A stretch of 64,000 nt of DNA. Origin: Eisenbergiella porci (GTDB lineage: Bacteria; Bacillota; Clostridia; Lachnospirales; Lachnospiraceae). The notes beneath the pieces were generated by a model. That model made no database searches. It had not been told where the DNA came from and saw only the letters and a list, made by a program, of their open reading frames with translations. The stretch spans positions 62,001 to 126,000 of the forward strand of contig NZ_VUMI01000003.1 in assembly GCF_009696275.1 (NCBI RefSeq), in the 5' to 3' direction. Below are positions 51,403-59,536 of the stretch, piece by piece. Position 1 is the first letter of the stretch; every line of letters begins with the position of its first letter. The position numbers were made by a program, and so were the translations under genes.

Positions 51403-52074
51403 TTATATGCATCCTTTCTTTCTGCAGATTTCCAGGATAGCTTCCACTACCTCGTCAATGGTCATTTCGGAGGTGTCCACCAGAACCGCGTCCTCTGCCT
51501 GCTTTAAAGGCGATATCTCCCGGTTCCTGTCCCTGGCATCCCTTTCAATGATATCCTTTTCAATTTTTTCAAGCGGCTCCGGCGTTCCTTTTGCCGCAAG
51601 CTCCTCAAATCTCCGTCTGGCCCTGACAGCGCTGTCCGCAGTCAGGAATATTTTCACGTCCGCGTCAGGGAGCACGCATGTTCCGATATCGCGGCCGTCC
51701 ATAATCACATTCTCATTGGCAGCCAGCTCCTGCTGAAGACTGCGCAGCCTGTCCCTTACAGCCGGGACAGCGGAGGAATTGGAGGCCATGTTTCCCACTT
51801 TCTCCGTACGGATCAGGCCATTCACATTTTCTCCGTTCAGCAGCACAATCTGTTCGCCGTCCTGATAGCTTATGGTAACATCTGCCCCTGTGCATTTCGC
51901 CAGTATTGAGTCAGTATCCTGCGGCTGTACCTTCTCCCTGAGAAGGAAAAGGGCAATCGCCCTGTACATTGCGCCTGTATCCACATAAACATAGCCCAGC
52001 TTCTTTGCAAGCTTTTTGGCAATCGTGCTTTTCCCTGCTCCCGCAGGGCCGTCAATTGCGATATTATAACTCAT
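51403..52074 (-). CDS. cmk: Cytidylate kinase
   Basis: It phosphorylates CMP/dCMP. The 223-aa protein has the P-loop GPAGAGKST (9-17), DTGAMYRA, the family's RDIGTCVLPDA and the LID arginine stretch RDARDRNREISPL. The ATG at 52074 has GGAG five bases upstream; the frame is open 48 codons further without a ribosome binding site and overlaps the preceding gene. It is part of the conserved cmk-ispH-rpsA arrangement. Confidence 0.96.
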   Translation of the reverse strand: MSYNIAIDGPAGAGKSTIAKKLAKKLGYVYVDTGAMYRAIALFLLREKVQPQDTDSILAKCTGADVTISYQDGEQIVLLNGENVNGLIRTEKVGNMASNSSAVPAVRDRLRSLQQELAANENVIMDGRDIGTCVLPDADVKIFLTADSAVRARRRFEELAAKGTPEPLEKIEKDIIERDARDRNREISPLKQAEDAVLVDTSEMTIDEVVEAILEICRKKGCI

Positions 52075-52174
52075 TTTTGCTCCTATCCGCCCTTTTGCCG
52101 GGCATGCGGCCAACGCCGCGTATATTATATTCGGGCGGTCCTGATGCGGGCCGCCACTTTCTGCCTTCAGGCCG

Positions 52175-53494
52175 TCACGGTATGCTGGCACCCGCAAGGT
52201 ATCCTGTTGACCAGGCAATCTGCAGGTTAAAGCCTCCTGTCAGCGCATCCAGATCCAGCATTTCACCGGCCATATACAGCCCGGGCACCAGCCTGGATTC
52301 CATGGTGGAAGGGTTGACCTCCTTTACGCGGACGCCGCCGCGGGTGATTATCGCCTCTTCAAAGCCTCTCGTTCCGGCAATGGTCAGCGTCAGTCCCTTG
52401 ATGCATTCTTCAAAATATTTTCTTTCTTCCCTTGTTATCTCATGTACCTTCTTTTCCGGGTCAATGCCGGAAAGCTGAATCATGATGGGAACCAGCCTGG
52501 CGGGGAAGAGTCCGTCCACCGCGTTTTTAAACTGCTTGTTCTTATTTTCCTCAAAATCCCGCAGAATCCTTTTGTCAAGCTGCTCCATGGAAAGGGCGGG
52601 TTTCAAATCCAGCTTCAGGTAAGCATGTGCCTTAACCTTTCCATTTTCCAAAGGCTCTGCAGCCGCCCCTGCTTTCTTTGCCTGCTTTTCCTTCTTCTTT
52701 CTCAGCTTCTCCGCAGCGGTTTGGTAGTAGCTGCTGGCGCTGAGAATCAGCGGACCGCTCACGCCGAAATGGGTAAAAAGCATCTCACCAAAGCCGCTGT
52801 AAATTTCTTTTTCTTCTATATATAATGCAGCCGAAACATTTTTTAGGGCAAGGCCCTGCATCTGTCGGCACCACTCCTCTTTTATATGGAAGGGAACCAG
52901 GGAGGGCATGCAGGGGACCAGGGAATGTCCCAGCTCCTGCGCCATACGCATGCCGTCGCCGGTGGAGCCTGTAGCCTGGTAAGAAAGGCCTCCGCAGGCA
53001 AGCACCACGGCGTCCGCCGTAATTTCTTCACCTGAGAGAAGCTTAAGCCCTCTTATGGCATTGGAACCGTCCTCCGCTTTTTTTACAAGGAGCTTTTTTA
53101 CCGGGGTATGGAGCCGGATTTCCACGCCGGCTTTTTCCAGGGCCGACGACAGGGCGCGGATGATATCCGAGGAGTGATCCGAAACAGGGAAAACCCGGCC
53201 GCCCCTTTCCGTTTTCAGCGGACAGCCGTTTGCTTCAAAGAAATCCTGTACCGCCTGATTGTCAAAACGGGAAAAGGCGCTGTAGAGAAATTTGGGATTG
53301 CTGACTACACTTTGATACAGCTCCTGAGGCTCACAGGCATTGGTCACATTACATCTGCCTTTGCCTGTGATGTATATTTTCTTGCCCAGCTTTTCATTTT
53401 TTTCATAAACAGTAACGCAGTGGCCTTTCCCGGCCGCGGAAAGCGCCGCCATCATTCCTGCGGCGCCGCCGCCGACTATTAATACCCTGCTCAT
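52175..53494 (-). CDS. NAD(P)/FAD-dependent oxidoreductase, HI0933/BaiN-like family
   Basis: A 439-aa flavoprotein with the N-terminal FAD-binding GGGAAGMMAALSAAGKGHCVTVYEK, GRCNVTN, and the C-terminal GGVRVKEVNPSTMESRLVPGLYMAGE and GGFNLQIAWSTGYLAG blocks. Members are annotated as aminoacetone oxidase-like or BaiN/RdsA-type reductases. An insertion rich in Lys, Ala and Glu (about 258-282) is unusual but common in Clostridia. The substrate is unknown. The start overlaps the RpiR regulator stop by 4 bp, so translation is coupled. Confidence 0.85.
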   Translation of the reverse strand: MSRVLIVGGGAAGMMAALSAAGKGHCVTVYEKNEKLGKKIYITGKGRCNVTNACEPQELYQSVVSNPKFLYSAFSRFDNQAVQDFFEANGCPLKTERGGRVFPVSDHSSDIIRALSSALEKAGVEIRLHTPVKKLLVKKAEDGSNAIRGLKLLSGEEITADAVVLACGGLSYQATGSTGDGMRMAQELGHSLVPCMPSLVPFHIKEEWCRQMQGLALKNVSAALYIEEKEIYSGFGEMLFTHFGVSGPLILSASSYYQTAAEKLRKKKEKQAKKAGAAAEPLENGKVKAHAYLKLDLKPALSMEQLDKRILRDFEENKNKQFKNAVDGLFPARLVPIMIQLSGIDPEKKVHEITREERKYFEECIKGLTLTIAGTRGFEEAIITRGGVRVKEVNPSTMESRLVPGLYMAGEMLDLDALTGGFNLQIAWSTGYLAGASIP

Positions 53495-54447
53495 AGATTC
53501 CTCCGTTCCGCCGCTGCCGCCTTTTCCCCATCCCTGCCTGAGGCAGGCAGGTTCAGGAAAGCATCCTCATCAATAAAATTAATCTCATCATTCAGATAGA
53601 CCTGGTAATTATTCCAAGCACCCTCCAGGGATTCCAAGCTCGCTTTCACGGCCTCCGGCCGTTTCAGGCATAGAGCCACCACCAGGGCGTTGATTACGCT
53701 CAGCGGCGCAACAAGGGAATCCACGATGGAAACCATATCGCTTCTTGCAAGCAGATTGCAGGAGGAATACAGATTCATGGGGGAATGCACACTGTCAGTG
53801 ATAGTGATTACCTTGGCATTCCTGTCGTTGGCAAACTCCATGGCTTTCAGTGTACGCATGGAATATCTGGGAAAGCTGATGCCGATGATGGCATCCTTAT
53901 CACCAATCCGCAGCATCTGCTCAAAAACCTCGCTTAAGCTCGTCGTTTTCAGCAGTACAATGTTTCCCCGGATCATATTCAGGTAAAAGCTGAGGAACTC
54001 CGCCAGGGGAGCACAGCTTCTGATGCCCGCGATATAAACGGTACGGGCCTCCAGGATAATATCCACCGCCGCGTCAAAGGCTGCGGGATCCAGGTTATCA
54101 ATGGTATCCTGTATTTTCTCCATATCGCTGGAAAGCACACTGGTGAGCACCTCGGACTGGCTGCTGCCACGATAGGCGGCGCCTACCTTCTGTACGGCAT
54201 TTAGTTTGGTTTTCACCCAGGCAGCCAGCGCAGCCTGCATTTCCGGATAGCCTTCATAGCCGATGGCCGCCGCAAAACGCACCACCGTTGATTCGCTTAT
54301 GGACAGCGCCTCTCCCATTTTCGCCGCGGTCATGAATGCCGCCTGGTCGTAGTGCTCCAATATATAGGACGCTATTTGCTTGTGTCGTTTGCTCATACCG
54401 GAATAGGCTTTGTTTATTCTGGTGATGATATTATAATTATTTTCCAT
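53491..54447 (-). CDS. MurR/RpiR-family transcriptional regulator
   Basis: A 318-aa regulator with an N-terminal HTH_6 domain (about 1-77, with ALSISESTVVRFAAAIGYEGYPE as recognition region) and a sugar-isomerase (SIS) domain (about 120-260, AGIRSCAPLAEFLSFYLN and ISFPRYSMRT). Members respond to phosphosugars. It heads the operon with the BaiN-like gene, cmk, ispH and rpsA, and its promoter carries an upstream palindrome that may be its own operator. Confidence 0.9.
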   Translation of the reverse strand: MENNYNIITRINKAYSGMSKRHKQIASYILEHYDQAAFMTAAKMGEALSISESTVVRFAAAIGYEGYPEMQAALAAWVKTKLNAVQKVGAAYRGSSQSEVLTSVLSSDMEKIQDTIDNLDPAAFDAAVDIILEARTVYIAGIRSCAPLAEFLSFYLNMIRGNIVLLKTTSLSEVFEQMLRIGDKDAIIGISFPRYSMRTLKAMEFANDRNAKVITITDSVHSPMNLYSSCNLLARSDMVSIVDSLVAPLSVINALVVALCLKRPEAVKASLESLEGAWNNYQVYLNDEINFIDEDAFLNLPASGRDGEKAAAAERRNL

Positions 54448-54522
54448 GAATGTTTACTCTTTGGTTTCCTTTTGACAGACATAACTGTCCGATACCTTTA
54501 TAGTCACAGGCAGGTAATTCTT

Positions 54523-54568
54523 ATTGTACAGACTGGCTGTTTCGGTGTCAATAATATGTGTTATTATT
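54523..54568 (-). promoter_or_regulatory. Sigma-A promoter and upstream palindrome of the rpiR-like operon
   Basis: Minus-strand TTGACA (54551-54546), a 17-bp spacer and TACAAT (54528-54523). Directly upstream is the perfect palindrome AATAATA-TGTGT-TATTATT (54550-54568), placed where an operator or UP-like element would act. Confidence 0.7.
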
Positions 54569-54690
54569 CCGGCGGCCTTATCTTTTTAATACAGGAAGGC
54601 TGGCTTCAGAGGGAAAGAGAAAACAAGGCCTCTGCAATTAAGTTAATCGCATGGCCCTGTCGGTTTCATACCTTTTCTCCTGTGTAAAAA

Positions 54691-55686
54691 CTATTTTCTT
54701 CGCCCCTCATCCTTCAGCATCAGCGCATTTCCATGCACCGCAATTTTATCAAAGCTGCGCAGGAAACTGGAAATACGGCTGTATCCGTAGTCGCTCAGAT
54801 TGAAGTTGGGATGCTTTTTCTTAAGCTGCTCCAGGACCAGGGAAAGGTTGTCCACCTTTCCGCCGTTGCGTTTCAGGAAGGCGGTGATCTCCTTCTCCAG
54901 GTCTTCCGGTTCTGTCTGTTCCTTCAGCTCAATACGGTAGGAGGTTCCCTCCTGTATAATGATGAGCTTGGGGCATTTGTCCTTCAGCAGGGTGACCAGC
55001 TTGGTGTAGCCGTAGTTTCTGGCGTCGAATTCGATGAATTTGTCGCAGAGCCGGCTTCCCACCTCGCCCAGATAGGTGGGCTTGCCTTTGTTTTCATTGT
55101 TCTGGACAAAGGTAATGATGGCCTCTTCGATTTCACTGATTGGAGTAACCGTGCTGTCCTGCTTGTCTTCCGCGGCAAGCGCCTTCTGCTTCCTGCCGCT
55201 GCCTGCTGTCTTGATGCCCTCCGCATTCTTGTCCTCCACCTCACCGGAAATCAAATCCAGATGGATGAATTTATTACAGGCTTTGGTCAGGGCCAGAGGG
55301 GTTTTGGATTCTCCCATGCCGATCACATACATCTGCTCCTCACGCAGACGCATGGCAAGCTTGGTAAAATCACTGTCGCTGGTCACCAGGCAGAAGCCGT
55401 CCACCTTGCCGGAATACAGGATGTCCATGGCGTCAATGACCATGGCCATATCCGTGGCATTTTTTCCTATTGTATAGTTGAACTGCTGGATGGGGTTGAT
55501 GGAGTTTTCCAGAAGAGTGTCCTCCTTCCAGCCGTTTCCTTTCGCCCAGTTTCCGTAAATACGGCGGTAGGACGCATAACCGTAATCTGCAATTTCGTTA
55601 AATATGCTCGCCGCATATTTTTCACTGATATTGTCCGCATCTATGAGTACCGCAAAATGCTTCTTTTCTTCCTCTTCTATATTCAT
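54691..55686 (-). CDS. NYN-domain protein with two OST-HTH/LOTUS domains
   Basis: A 331-aa protein. An N-terminal NYN (PIN-like, LabA/DUF88) nuclease domain (about 10-145) carries the acidic residues in VLIDADNIS, TDMAMVIDAMDIL and LVTSDSDFT. A basic linker and two LOTUS-type winged helices follow (about 180-250 and 262-325, with YTKLVTLLKDK and YSRISSFLRSF). The combination suggests RNA binding and cleavage; targets are unknown. The ATG follows GGAGGGAC. It has its own promoter (-10 at 55726-55731). Confidence 0.88.
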   Translation of the reverse strand: MNIEEEEKKHFAVLIDADNISEKYAASIFNEIADYGYASYRRIYGNWAKGNGWKEDTLLENSINPIQQFNYTIGKNATDMAMVIDAMDILYSGKVDGFCLVTSDSDFTKLAMRLREEQMYVIGMGESKTPLALTKACNKFIHLDLISGEVEDKNAEGIKTAGSGRKQKALAAEDKQDSTVTPISEIEEAIITFVQNNENKGKPTYLGEVGSRLCDKFIEFDARNYGYTKLVTLLKDKCPKLIIIQEGTSYRIELKEQTEPEDLEKEITAFLKRNGGKVDNLSLVLEQLKKKHPNFNLSDYGYSRISSFLRSFDKIAVHGNALMLKDEGRRK

Positions 55687-55725
55687 AGTCCCTCCGTTTG
55701 TCTCGCGGTATTTGTTTTCTTAACA

Positions 55726-55754
55726 AGTATAGCACAGCTTTTCGGGAAAGTCAC
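55726..55754 (-). promoter_or_regulatory. Probable sigma-A promoter of the NYN gene
   Basis: Extended -10 TGCTATACT (hexamer 55731-55726) with a weak GTGACT -35 17 bp upstream on the minus strand. Confidence 0.5.
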
Positions 55755-55910
55755 GGGCGGTCGGCGTGTTGATTCCATTAAAAATAACAAATGAATGTAC
55801 ATGCTACGCCCCTGCCTTCCTTAACAAGGTCTGCCCCCTGTCCCATCCCGCGCTAAGAAAGTGCTAACAGAACGCTATGATTGTGTTAAGCATCCATTAA
55901 AAGTCTTTTC

Positions 55911-55961
55911 AGAAGCTAATACGGTTGCTAAAATAGGTCTGACAAAAGAAAGAAGCTAATA
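55911..55961 (+). repeat. 11-bp direct repeat upstream of the 47-aa membrane peptide gene
   Basis: AGAAGCTAATA at 55911-55921 and 55951-55961, exactly 40 bp apart, placed upstream of the ribosome binding site. TAAAAT (55929-55934) preceded by TTTTCA at 17 bp lies between them as a possible weak promoter. Confidence 0.5.
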
Positions 55962-55977
55962 AAGGGGGCAATATAAA

Positions 55978-56121
55978 ATGAATATCGGAATGTTAATTAT
56001 CATGCTTGTCGGAGGTCTTGCCGGAATCCTTTCCACTTTATATCTGCTGGTCAGTCTTCCTGTTGTGGTAATACAGAAAATATACAGAAAAGTCCGTTTC
56101 GGCACACCAATCATGAAGTAA
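55978..56121 (+). CDS. Small membrane peptide (47 aa)
   Basis: An ORF of 47 codons, MNIGMLIIMLVGG at its start, with AAAGGGGG nine bases before the ATG. One hydrophobic helix (about 4-34) rich in Leu, Ile, Val and Gly is followed by a basic C-terminal tail (KIYRKVRFGT), so a C-in single-pass protein is expected. It is unusual in being on the plus strand between two minus-strand genes and is followed by palindrome copy D. Family unknown; too short for default gene calling. Confidence 0.6.
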   Translation: MNIGMLIIMLVGGLAGILSTLYLLVSLPVVVIQKIYRKVRFGTPIMK

Positions 56122-56161
56122 ACGCTGACATGGCCAGATACAGATTCAGTGTACATTTTCC

Positions 56162-56189
56162 GTAACTGGGAGAAATACCGAACAGTTAC
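56162..56189. repeat. Dispersed palindrome copy D
   Basis: GTAACTG (56162-56168) and CAGTTAC (56183-56189), 40 bp downstream of the 47-aa peptide gene. Confidence 0.65.
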
Positions 56190-56245
56190 CATTTTCCTTT
56201 ATATAATGTGGACCTTGCATCCATAGCCATCAGATGGCACACCGG

Positions 56246-56290
56246 CAAAAAGCTGCGGAATCCCTCCGTTTTTGGAATCCGCAGCTTTTT
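56246..56290. terminator. Intrinsic terminator between the 47-aa peptide gene and the abfA pseudogene
   Basis: A long GCTGCGGA(T/A)TCC stem flanked by A5 and T5, usable in both directions. On the minus strand it ends the arabinofuranosidase transcript. Confidence 0.75.
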
Positions 56291-56318
56291 GTGTGTTCCT
56301 TTTAGTGCGCAGCCTGCG

Positions 56319-57762
56319 TTATTTCAGTTTCCAGCGCAGCACATTCCAGGAATGCTTCTTCAAAATAACTTCCGTTACGCCGTCCGATACGTCCGCCAGT
56401 TCTTTTTCCTTCGGCACCACCCTGAATTCTTCGTCAAAGGTATTCTTCGCATATGGATCATCGTCGTAAAGCTCACGCCACGCAATACCCTCCATGCTGC
56501 CGAAGCCTTCAAAGGACAGCCGGAGCTTTACGTCCTCCTGCATTTCACAGTTCATGGCGAATACGGTGATTTCTTTTTGTTCCTCATTATAGACACAGGC
56601 AGTTGTCACCGTTTCCTGCTCACCGTGATGACAGGTTGCAGCCTTCGGCAAACGGGCAGCGCCCTTCAGGGAAATGCCCCTGCCGTAACGGGCGGCATCC
56701 TGGAAGGGGTAAAAAGTGGTCTGACGGATCGCTTTGCCGCCCGGATCGGTGGTTATCATGCCGCCCTCGTTAACAAGAAGCGACTGGCAGGCGATTTTTA
56801 CCCGATCCGCATAATTGAGGAAAGTACACAGCAGGCCGCCGTATATCACCGCATCCAGCTGGCGGAAATTGGCGAAGCCGAAATCCTGGCTCACGCCTCC
56901 CGGCACCGCGCCTGTATCCGTAATCACGCCCCATTCATCAAAGGAAATCATCATTGTTTTATCGGAGCGTTTCTTTCCCTTGACAAAATCACAGGCGCTG
57001 ATAATGGTATCCAGGAAATCCCTCAGATCGCGGAAGAAAAACGGGATATCCGTTTCATCCTCGTGCATCGGGTAAAAAAGCTGCTTGGCAGGATCGTAGT
57101 TGAAATACCGGTGGAGGGAAAGATAGTCAATGCAGTCATAGGCCTCCTCCAGCACGGCAAGATCCCAGTCGCCATAGGAGGTGTGCCCCACCTCATTGGT
57201 ACAGGTACCGCAGGCGATCAGCTTTATGGAAGGATCCATCCATTTCATTTCCCAAGCACCATACCTTAAAATCATGAGGCGCTTCCGAGCCGTTGCCCCT
57301 GCGCGCTTCGCTCCAGGCCGTGCCCTTTTCGGTATTGCAGTAATCCACCAGCTCTGCCGCTTCCTTCGGCGTCCCGGTCCCCAGGTTGACCGCCATCAGG
57401 ACCTCTGTCCCGCAGTCCGCCGCAAAGCGCGCGAACTCATCGGTTCCCACTTCATTGGTTTCCAGCACATTCCAGGCCATTTCCTTACGCACGGGCCGTT
57501 TTTCCTTCGGGCCGATACCGTCCTTCCAGTCATAGCCGGACACGAAGTTGCCGCCGGGATAGCGTATGGCCGTCACTCCCAGCTCACGGATCAGCTCCTT
57601 GACATCATTGCGGAAGCCGTTTTCATCCGCCGTGGGATGCCCCGGCTGATAGATTCCGTTGTAGACACAGCGTCCCAGATGCTCCACAAAGGAGCCATAC
57701 ATTCTCCGGTCCACCTCTCCTGTCGTAAAATTTCTGTTGTATAGTACTTCTGCATTTTTCAC
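56319..57762 (-). pseudogene. abfA: Alpha-L-arabinofuranosidase (GH51) gene broken by deletion and frameshift
   Basis: The N-terminal 170 codons (57762 to about 57250, from YGSFVEHLGRCVYNGIY to VWCLGNEMDG) and the C-terminal 310 codons (about 57258 to 56319, from WEMKWMDPSIKLIACGT) are both clear GH51 sequence but in different frames. They meet at about 57250, within the acid/base GNE motif. The segment that normally follows GNEMDG (a PWQ-GHKT-EEYG stretch of about 20 residues) is absent. Both frames read the same short DNA stretch GAAATGAAATGGATGGA, as expected if two similar stretches recombined and deleted the DNA between them. The nucleophile region ISFDEWGV survives. Translation yields a truncated, inactive product. 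It starts at GTG 57762 with AGGAGG 12 bases upstream. Confidence 0.85.
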
Positions 57763-57778
57763 AATGTTACTTTTCCTC

Positions 57779-57961
57779 CTATGCTTTCACATACACATCC
57801 GCTACCGCGGCCTCGATCAACGCCAGTTCCCCTGAAATCTGTCTCGGGCACAGATTCAGCATCTGCTTTCCTCCGTGCAGAGGAAGTATGCACTGGCTGT
57901 AGCCGGCGAATCCACAGGTATTATCAATATCCACAAGGCTGTAAAAATCCCTCTCCCATCC
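57779..57961 (-). pseudogene. C-terminal fragment of an unidentified gene upstream of abfA
   Basis: A minus-strand open frame of about 60 codons ends in TAG at 57781-57779, whose last bases form the abfA ribosome binding site, as in a tightly packed operon. The peptide includes DIDNTCGFAGYSQCILPL and ends AAVADVYVKA. In-frame TGA occurs at 57970, just where homology on the opposite strand to a histidine phosphatase begins, so its 5' part was lost. I do not recognise the family. Gene status rests on position and codon content. Confidence 0.4.
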
Positions 57962-58294
57962 GGCGCTTCAAAAAGCTTTAAGGCCGAAATCGTTATAGAA
58001 ACGGATCTGCATGAATGGCTTGCAAATAAGAGCTATATTTATGAACCTGATGAAATTGCAGAAAACAGTTATCATGAATTTGTTGCCATGGGCGGAAATT
58101 ATGCCGACGGCAGGGAAAAGGTCTGGGAAGATCTCGCCGCAATGAGAAAGCGTGTTCTGAGGGTACTGAAAAAAAACAGTTCTTACGATAAGGTGGCCGT
58201 CGCATGCCACGGAATGATAATTCAGTCGGTCTGTCATGGTTATCACCCGGCAAACGGGGAAATTGTGGAACTGAACCCGAACATTTTCCGGTAA
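57962..58294 (+). pseudogene. C-terminal fragment of a histidine-phosphatase-family gene
   Basis: From AEIVIETDLHEWLANKSY through YHEFVAMGGNYADG to VAVACHGMIIQSVCHGYHP the reading frame matches the C-terminal two thirds of bacterial histidine phosphatases (phosphoglycerate-mutase-like), including the second catalytic His in ACHGM. The N-terminal part with the RHG phospho-histidine motif is absent, so no active enzyme can be made. The frame is open further left to 57875, but that part has no similarity to the family. It meets the opposite-strand gene fragment tail to tail at about 57961. Confidence 0.75.
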
Positions 58295-58364
58295 CCTTTC
58301 CTTTGGCTCGGATCCTTATATCAGGCTGTTCGCTGCAGATTCCCCATCCCGGCGCTTTTTAACG

Positions 58365-59387
58365 CTACTTCAGTTCCATCCGCACTTCCAGTTCATTCCC
58401 CCTGCAGCTTACCGTTGCCAGGCTTCCGCAGATCAGCGGCATCTGCGGAGGCAGGTGTCCCAGATCCACATCCATAATCACCGGCACCTGATAACCCTTC
58501 AGGAGATCATACACAGCATGGTATTGATCCAGGCCCATCATTTCCTGTCCGAATACCAGAGGGCGGCCGATGAGAAAGCCCTTTACATGGGAGAACCAGC
58601 CGGCGTGCTGCATCTGCCAGATAGCACGTCGTATGGCAAATACATTCAAATCGCAGGACTCCAGGAACCATATGATGCCATCTTCCTGATATTTCCGGGT
58701 AAAATCCGTCACCCTGTCGTAACGCGTTCCCAACAGATTTACCAGACAGTCCATACAGCCGCCCAGCAGGCGTCCTGAAAATTCGCTGTCAGCATCTGGG
58801 AATCTGCGCAGTATGCGCTCCTCCGTTACCTGGTAGGGAACAAGAGGATTTTCTTCACATTTTCCCGCTTCCTTTTCCCATTTATCATACCCCTTCACCA
58901 CAAGCTTTTTCCCCTGCAGCAGCTCCAGCGCATCCTGAATGGATTCATGCCAGGGCTCCATACCGAAAGCGCCTGCGCAGGGTCCGTAAATGGAAGCCGT
59001 ATCACACAGCGTCGTCAGCAGGAAGGTAAGGTTCGTATTATCCGAATAGCCCATATACCACTTGGGGGAAGCCTCACTGATTCCTTTAAAATCCACATAA
59101 TCCAGCGCCTCACACATCAATTCCCCGCCGCCGCAGGAGATCAGCACATCCGCCTTTTCAGTATGCAGATACTCATTCAGTTCTTTGCCGCATTTTTCCG
59201 GCGTGTTGCTGATGCCGACGCCTTCCTGTGCATAGCAGTTCGGCCCCAAATCCAGGCGGTAGCCCATTTCCCTAAACCGCTGCTGGGCATGTATAAATGC
59301 GGTTTTATATGGTTCCGACGCACAGCCGAAGGATGGCGCCACAAAACCGATGGTTCCCCCATCCGGTAAAAATAATGGATATCTCAT
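58365..59387 (-). CDS. S66-family peptidase (LD-carboxypeptidase/MccF-like)
   Basis: A 340-aa serine peptidase. The nucleophile lies in MGYSDNTNLTF, with the family blocks DVLISCGGGELM, FLESCDLN (Glu) and DVDLGHLPPQMPL (His) completing the Ser-Glu-His triad. The family includes murein LD-carboxypeptidase (LdcA) and microcin C immunity proteins (MccF). Length and the C-terminal GHLPP suit the MccF-like branch, so a cytoplasmic peptidase or self-immunity role is possible. It follows lysK by about 150 bp, across a terminator-like hairpin. Confidence 0.85.
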   Translation of the reverse strand: MRYPLFLPDGGTIGFVAPSFGCASEPYKTAFIHAQQRFREMGYRLDLGPNCYAQEGVGISNTPEKCGKELNEYLHTEKADVLISCGGGELMCEALDYVDFKGISEASPKWYMGYSDNTNLTFLLTTLCDTASIYGPCAGAFGMEPWHESIQDALELLQGKKLVVKGYDKWEKEAGKCEENPLVPYQVTEERILRRFPDADSEFSGRLLGGCMDCLVNLLGTRYDRVTDFTRKYQEDGIIWFLESCDLNVFAIRRAIWQMQHAGWFSHVKGFLIGRPLVFGQEMMGLDQYHAVYDLLKGYQVPVIMDVDLGHLPPQMPLICGSLATVSCRGNELEVRMELK

Positions 59388-59488
59388 ATCGTTTTTTCCT
59401 CCCGTCTTCTTTTATCTATCAGCGTCTGGACCGGCCATCCGGTAACTTCCATCTTCCTTCTCCGGATCTTTACAGCCGCCGTAATAGG

Positions 59489-59520
59489 AAAGCTCCGGGA
59501 AAACCCATTTCCCGGAGCTT
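59489..59520 (-). terminator. Terminator-like hairpin after lysK
   Basis: AAGCTCCGGGAAA / TTTCCCGGAGCTT perfect stem with a short T-rich tail on the minus strand, 17 bp after the lysK stop codon. Confidence 0.6.
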
Positions 59521-59536
59521 CTGTTCAATTACATTA

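Noticed and set aside
57781-57981. Plus-strand 66-codon ORF preceding the histidine-phosphatase fragment
   Set aside because: Different frame from the phosphatase remnant and antisense to the minus-strand fragment that leads into abfA; no homology.
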